From: Strongylocentrotus purpuratus
Taxonomy: Eukaryota; Echinodermata; Echinoidea; Camarodonta; Strongylocentrotidae
Direction of reading: 5' to 3'
DNA: 64,000 nucleotides
NCBI RefSeq assembly: GCF_000002235.5
Contig: NW_022145611.1
Coordinates: 17,023,633-17,087,632 of the forward strand
Shown here: piece after piece, positions 59,221 through 64,000 of the stretch
Position numbering within the stretch: position 1 is the stretch's first letter
How the letters are laid out: the number at the start of each line of letters is the position of its first letter
Position numbers and translations under genes: made by a program
Notes under the pieces: generated by a model
Told to the model about the DNA's origin: nothing
The model's database searches: none
What the model saw: only the letters and a program-made list of their open reading frames with translations

Positions 59221-61205
59221 CAACTTCGAGAAATACCCGGATGTTCCCTTCGAAACTGTGCTACTGATATGCAATGTGAAGCTTCATTTTTCGGGTTGAT
59301 TTATCGGTTTTCGAGTATGAAACGTTAAAATTGTGGTATTTTGCATAATGCATGAACCCTACTCATGCCTCAGTCATGGTATCTGGTGTAGGTCAAGATT
59401 AATTACGGATGTTATGGTGAGGTAAAAGGGACACAAAAAGCTATTTATATTTCAGTATATCTTCAATTTTTCTTCCTCTTTGTCAATATAAAACTGCGAT
59501 ATTATGACATTAAATATTACTTGGCTTTCAACCAATCAGAATCAAGCATTTGGGACTTGTATTTGATATTTATGTCATGATATTAAACAAAGTTTTATGC
59601 TACAGGGCCAATGCCGGGGGCCAATGTCTTTCTAATTCAGTTATTATGAGAGCCAGGGTTTATTGATTTAAAATGCTTTAAAGGTAATATATTCATTTTA
59701 TGTTTATGACTATTGTAAACAGATTGATACTTATAGATTTGGGATAGAGATGGGTATGTAGATAGCTAGACACATAAATAGATGGATAGATAGATATAAT
59801 ATAGAAGGATGGGTAGATAATGGAAATGCAGATAAAGGACGATACTGAAGATAGGAAGAGGGGGAAGGAAAGAATTATAGGCCTACACATTTATTTTAAA
59901 AAATTATGTTATTTACTCATCCAATCATTCATCCATCCATCCAAACATTCTTTTTCTTCTTCTCTCACTCATTTTATATCAAATTCACACCTTATGTCTT
60001 TCACCCATTCTCTATAAAATCTCTATTTTTGTCTGAAAGAGTAATTCAATTTTTTACAGTTCACTATAAATATATATGAATATTCTTTAAAAACAGCTGA
60101 TCATTGATGTAATAATTATTTATTCACACCACTTTTTTTCTCCATAAATAATATTCTCCTTGATACAGTGTATTTCTTATTTTCTTCATCAACCAGTTTT
60201 AGAGAATAAACTTATAATTAAATTTGAAGAAAAAAATGAATAAATGAACCTTTTATTACCACACGGCACACGTGTGTTGATATTCTACAGCATAGGCATT
60301 TAAGTTTTGACATTTTATCGGACATATATACTGCAATAATACATCACAATTGAAAAGACAAACATTGCAAAAACAACACCTCAGATTTTAGCCCCAAATT
60401 TACTGTCACGGATCATAGGCAACACAACCACAACAAATTGATTCGCCACCAAAGACAAGCATTACACATCCCAAAACCACCACAATAACTCCCAAAACAT
60501 AAATGTCAGGAGGCCAATGTCTATGTGTCAAGATATCAGCGATAACGAACACTTTATTAACTAGTCTTGGCTCCAAGCGCACGCAGGCGCGTCACATTTA
60601 CAAATAATACATCGAGTAATAAATGCAAACCAGAAATAGTAATTGAGCATATATTGCTATGAAGAACTATAATTGAAGAGACTTACATCTCAGGATACTG
60701 CACTACACTATTCAGTGAAACCTCATAGTAACATGGTCTTTTGACATCATTATTCATCAGGTGTAATAATAAATTTGAAACTGATTACCCTCAAATGTAC
60801 ACAGTAGATACAACAAGCCAAAGAGTGCACAATCTTATGGGTTTACATCTAGTGACATTATTCCATATAATTTTTCTGTTATCAAATCTCTTCAAAAGCA
60901 GTTTTCCATTTTGGAACAAAATTCAAACCTATGTACAAAACGATCTATGGGTGTGTATATGGTGTGCATTACACAGGCTTTTCAATTGCCACACATCTGT
61001 GAATTCTTCTCGTTTATTAAAAATGGGCTCACTTGATGTGAATTTCTTGCTTTTCATCTTTAATGATGTAAATCACTTGGTTGAGAGCAATCCAGACAAT
61101 GTTATAAAAAAGGTCTACATGTTTATCTCAGGTTATCCATACTGTACCTGCAGAATCAAAGCACATGTAGAGTGCAAATAATTTGCAAAAATTTGTCGCT
61201 GTTTT
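59221..61205. other. Interior of P-like element, no gene recognised
   Basis: AT-rich sequence including ATAGATAGATA-type repeats (59755-59800) and ATCCATCCATCC (59920-59942). A 146-codon plus-strand open frame at 60741-61181 has no recognisable domain and no start context. Nothing else seen. Confidence 0.5.
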
Positions 61206-61208
61206 CAC

Positions 61209-61274
61209 GAAGTGACGGTAGTGAAAAAAAATGCATTCACTTTGCGTTACGATTTTCCTCACTACCGTCACTTC
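61209..61274. repeat. Perfect 16-bp inverted repeat in P-like element
   Basis: GAAGTGACGGTAGTGA (61209-61224) and its exact inverse (61259-61274) with a 34-base loop. Confidence 0.85.
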
Positions 61275-61605
61275 CTGAAAATAGGGACGAATTATAGCAA
61301 CTGAATCAGATACAGCAGGTACAATCATGAAGCTTATAGAGTAAATATTCAAATACAGTGTACCTCACAACAACTCAAAATTCAAGTACATTTTGTTTAA
61401 CCCCTAATGTAATCAATTCTTCTAAGTTCCACTTTAGTTTGCCTTTGTGTAAAGTTAACAAACAGAAAATTATGGTTAGGTTGTGCAACTGTCACAATGT
61501 GTCCCCAAAATTTTATTTCATTACACAGAACAAAAGTCTCAGATTGTTCTGTTTTTTTAAAAGATTATTGAAAGCTCTCTCCAGTTTTAAATGGCTTCAC
61601 AGTCA

Positions 61606-62104
61606 ATCATCCAGTGGATAAGCTATGCAGACAAGAGGCAAAATATAAAAGACCGATCTGTCTTTGTAGTTTGTACGAATGAAGTTCTATGTTTTGTTTT
61701 GTTTTTCCTGAAAATGCGTTCTCTCCAAAGTTGTGTTGAAGTAGGTCAAGCTGATCCTGGCTAATGAGCTTGCTTTCGTGGACTTCCTGCAAGAGAGTCC
61801 TGGTTTTTCTATCTCTCCTGAATACCTTGTTTCACCACTTCAAGCTGTTTCTTGGCATCTTGCACTTGCTGTCTGGTTATATTCAGTTTCTAATCAACTC
61901 AGACAGAAAAGAATAGTCATGTTCTTTTGTAATGTCATAGGGTTTCTTTGGAGGCATGGGAACACTTTTGGATGTTGTACATGGTTTTGCTGGGAGTCTT
62001 GAGTCATGGGTCTGTTTATAGGGAGGATGTCCAGGAAAGACAGTAGGCACAGCTCTAAGAATGAGATGTGGTGTGTAACATCCTTTCCTCTCTTGGGTGT
62101 ATTC
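61606..62104 (-). pseudogene. P-like transposase piece: AVPTVF, EHDY motif, coiled coil
   Basis: After an acceptor (TTGTAATGCAG|GAATAC) the frame reads ...LRAVPTVFPGHPPYKQ (end of a THAP domain), a Pro/Lys-rich linker and EHDYSFLSELIR, which includes a (D/E)HxY HCF-1-binding-type motif. A coiled-coil-like LNITRQQVQDAKKQLEVVKQ follows in a second frame and LLQEVHESKLISQDQLDLLQ in a third, so at least two frame breaks are present. The middle of the THAP domain (the WxxA region and second Cys-His pair) was not found between 62105 and 62982. Confidence 0.6.
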
Positions 62105-62365
62105 CTGCATTACAATAAAAGCAAATGGAAACAATAATGAGTTTTTTCTCATAACATGACAATTGTTCTACTATTCATGCTATTTCATGTGATTTTTAAG
62201 ACTGAAACTGAAAGCAGCTTCCAGCCAAATAAATAAAATAATAATGATGTCAGCAAGTCATAAGCAAATTTGATAGAAATAGTGAAGTGTGCGGTGGGAT
62301 TTTTAGGCTAGCCTAGCCTAGTTGGATAACTCCTGTGATGTGAAATTTGGCAGGCTAGCCTGGCT

Positions 62366-62452
62366 TAGACCAAAAGCTTCAGTCTCTCTATATCGTCGGT
62401 TGTTCTACTAAGACTGCGTCTGGCTCCACTAGACCTCTGATTATATTATGGG
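62366..62452. repeat. Short dispersed hairpin repeat, copy 2
   Basis: Matches 24087-24180: AAAAGCTTCAGTCTCT, ATCGTCGGTTGTTC, GCGTCTGGCTCCACTAGACC. Inserted within the P-like element; its right hairpin arm is degraded. Confidence 0.65.
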
Positions 62453-62982
62453 GAATGTCAACAAATGTCAGTTTTATTAAAGAAATGATCCATATCAGAT
62501 GGTTATATCTGCCTAACCTGGCTTTGCCTTTCGGGCTTTAGAAATTAGAGAGTAGAGTTTAGATCTAGAGTCTAGATCTAACTTAGATCTAGAGTCTAGT
62601 CTAGTATAGTTAAAATATAGATCTAAAGAAGTTGACATTTGATTTTTATCTTGAAATTAGATAAGATAAAATTAATTGTATCGTTTTATTCTAGACTTTT
62701 CTTTAATAGAATCAAGCTCATGGAGTTATATTTCCGAGTTGGACTCTCTGGCTCTTGGAGTTGCGAGCGACTCCAGCGCAGCAGAATTTTCCCATCACCA
62801 TCCCCAGAACCTTAACCCATGCCTGCCCCAGCCCGGGGGCGTGGACTGGCGCGCTCCGCTGCTGCAGGAGCTGCGGTGGCTTGTCATGACACAACCCGGG
62901 TACAGACTACAGTCACTGCATAAACTACCTTTTTAGCTCTAAAATCTCCTTATTAATCAACATAACATTAAGAAGAACTTAC

Positions 62983-63053
62983 TTGTGAAATATTATGCAG
63001 TTCCCTTTCTTTCTTCGGTTCGAACATCCAAATGCAACGCACGAACCTGGCTT
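62983..63053 (-). pseudogene. THAP zinc-finger N-terminal fragment
   Basis: Reads KPGSCVAFGCSNRRKKGNCI then IFHK up to a CACAA|GTAAGT donor. The CxxxxC spacing, GCSN and FHK are the start of a THAP (C2CH) domain, and the intron right after FHK is where THAP genes often have one. No in-frame Met precedes it back to a stop at about 63180 (AAG stands where ATG would be expected), so this copy is probably non-functional. It would be exon 1 of the P-like transposase. A host THAP gene is an alternative. Confidence 0.65.
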
Positions 63054-63209
63054 CTCCAATTTTTTCCACGTATGTTGTGCACAGTATCTTGTTGGGTCGT
63101 TCGTTTTTCTGCCCTCCTTAGTAATGGCGGCCACAGCTCCAGGTCCACACAGCAATTTGAGCGAGTACGCCCTCTAGTGTTATTAAGTATATATCTCTAT
63201 GGGTTATAC

Positions 63210-64000
63210 GTGCCTTCACGGTTGTTTCATCGCAAAGCATGCCGGGACATAATTCTAGTCCATTTTCACCTTCGCCGTGATCAGCTGTCCTGTTGCAAAC
63301 AACGGGATTCTTATCGAATCAACATCATAATCTTGTACATAGTCCGCTATTCTGCAGTGATTTTCTTCCAATCCAGTATCATTTGTACGGTAAGAAAACC
63401 AAAGTTTGTGGTTATTCATTTTTATGACTAATAAAGCTGATAATACGACGTAATGAGAGTGGGCCGAGATCCAACTTAGTTTAGTAAATGTAGGCCTACG
63501 CCGCCTAGATCTAGTCCCGTATGTTCAAATGTGTGTGCATTTTAAGTAGACTGATTGTCTTTTAAGCTGCTTAAGTACACTCGTCTCGTGTTTTAGGTAG
63601 AAATGTACAGTAATATGAGATTTATGTCTCATGAGATATTAATAGACTTTCTAGATCCTATAATTGATAATGGAATAGGGTCTACTAGAATGGCCGACAG
63701 TTAGGCCTAGAAAGTGATTGCAATTAGAAATTATAAATGTAAGAAAGTAAAAGAGGCCATGAAAACGATAGATTTGTCGATCTGGATCTGGATATAAATT
63801 CTGATATCGATGAGCTCAACTTGAGCATCTACGTGTTGAAGAAGTGATAAGGATTCTTTTGTTACAATCATTCTTGTGGTCACGAACTTAATATGATTGT
63901 CTTTTCCCTTATATTTATCAGTTGCAGCATCATCGAACACGGCCGATGAAACAGAAGATAACGTGCATGTAGATGTTACGAGAGAGCTCATTTCACAATG
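63210..64000. other. Right-edge sequence, no gene recognised
   Basis: Includes TAGATCTAG motifs and short open frames on both strands (one of 86 codons, minus, 63731-63991) without domain or splice support. Could be the 5' region of a gene beyond the window. Confidence 0.45.

Larger units (their letters stand above)
59116..63201 (-). mobile_element. P-like (THAP-type) DNA transposon, degraded
   Basis: Inverted ends start CATAGAGATATATACTTAAT (22 identical bases, 40 bp with about 4-5 mismatches) and share a second inner inverted block GCCATTACTAAGGAGGGCA (59202-59220, 63110-63128). The flanks are a perfect 8-bp duplication GGTTATAC (59108-59115, 63202-63209), the size used by P elements, whose ends also begin with CAT. 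Inside, on the minus strand near the right end, are THAP-domain and coiled-coil pieces (see pseudogene entries). The rest (59220-61600) shows no recognisable transposase core, so the copy is probably a deletion derivative. Confidence 0.8.

Noticed and set aside
60741-61181. 146-codon plus-strand open frame
   Set aside because: No domain, no start context, lies inside the P-like element; probably chance in AT-rich DNA.
62676-62936. GC-rich 86-codon plus-strand frame, and a minus-strand MGKFCCAGVARNSKSQ stretch resembling a THAP start
   Set aside because: The minus stretch lacks the GC pair of a real THAP motif and soon meets a stop; the plus frame has no partner exon. Neither can be supported.
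63095-63180. CACTAGAGGGCG as a CTCF insulator site
   Set aside because: It is part of the inverted end of the P-like element and the left-end counterpart differs; motif alone is not enough.

Overview
The window looks like nuclear DNA of a marine deuterostome, most likely an echinoderm such as a sea urchin. Reasons: multi-exon genes with GT-AG introns of 0.5-7 kb; AT-rich intronic DNA full of CATG/TACATGTA and TAGATCTAG motifs; long G or C runs inside short inverted-repeat elements; and a dense mix of many DNA-transposon families. The species assignment is inference. No prokaryotic features were seen.

Left part (1-7,034): the 3' end of a CR1/L2-like LINE, then a minus-strand ankyrin-repeat gene (five exons, 5251 down to 1118, running off the left edge), interrupted by a small MITE, and a tRNA-derived SINE.

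Transposon block 1 (7,037-15,539): a pogo/Tigger-like DNA transposon with a three-exon, fully open 546-residue transposase (psq helix-turn-helix, DDE catalytic core, C-terminal cysteine cluster). A second, 4.4-kb element (8,031-12,450) with its own 30-bp inverted ends sits inside it. It carries a recurring GTTAAA...TGTCCTCTCC...TAACA motif and a near-perfect 143-bp-arm hairpin.

Transposon block 2 (17,044-23,732): a 6.7-kb foldback element, flanked by a 9-bp target-site duplication, whose long inverted arms consist mostly of a 99-bp tandem repeat (about 18 copies in one arm, about 12 in the other). It ends 85 bp before the start codon of a small plus-strand gene (three exons, 23,818-26,452, 100 aa, unrecognised).

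Central and right part (28,161-55,160): a complete minus-strand gene for a GALNT7-type polypeptide N-acetylgalactosaminyltransferase (11 coding exons, 606 aa). Its introns hold many repeats, including copies of a dispersed family with repeated perfect DR1 nuclear-receptor-like motifs, a TTAA-flanked MITE and a LINE fragment.

Right end (55,161-64,000): a degenerate minisatellite, a TTAA-type MITE with a hAT-type MITE inserted in it, a 44-bp tandem repeat carrying CRE (TGACGTCA) sites, and a 4.1-kb P-like element (59,116-63,201; perfect 8-bp duplication; degraded THAP-type transposase pieces). The three host genes show no obvious functional link; the window is dominated by transposon biology.
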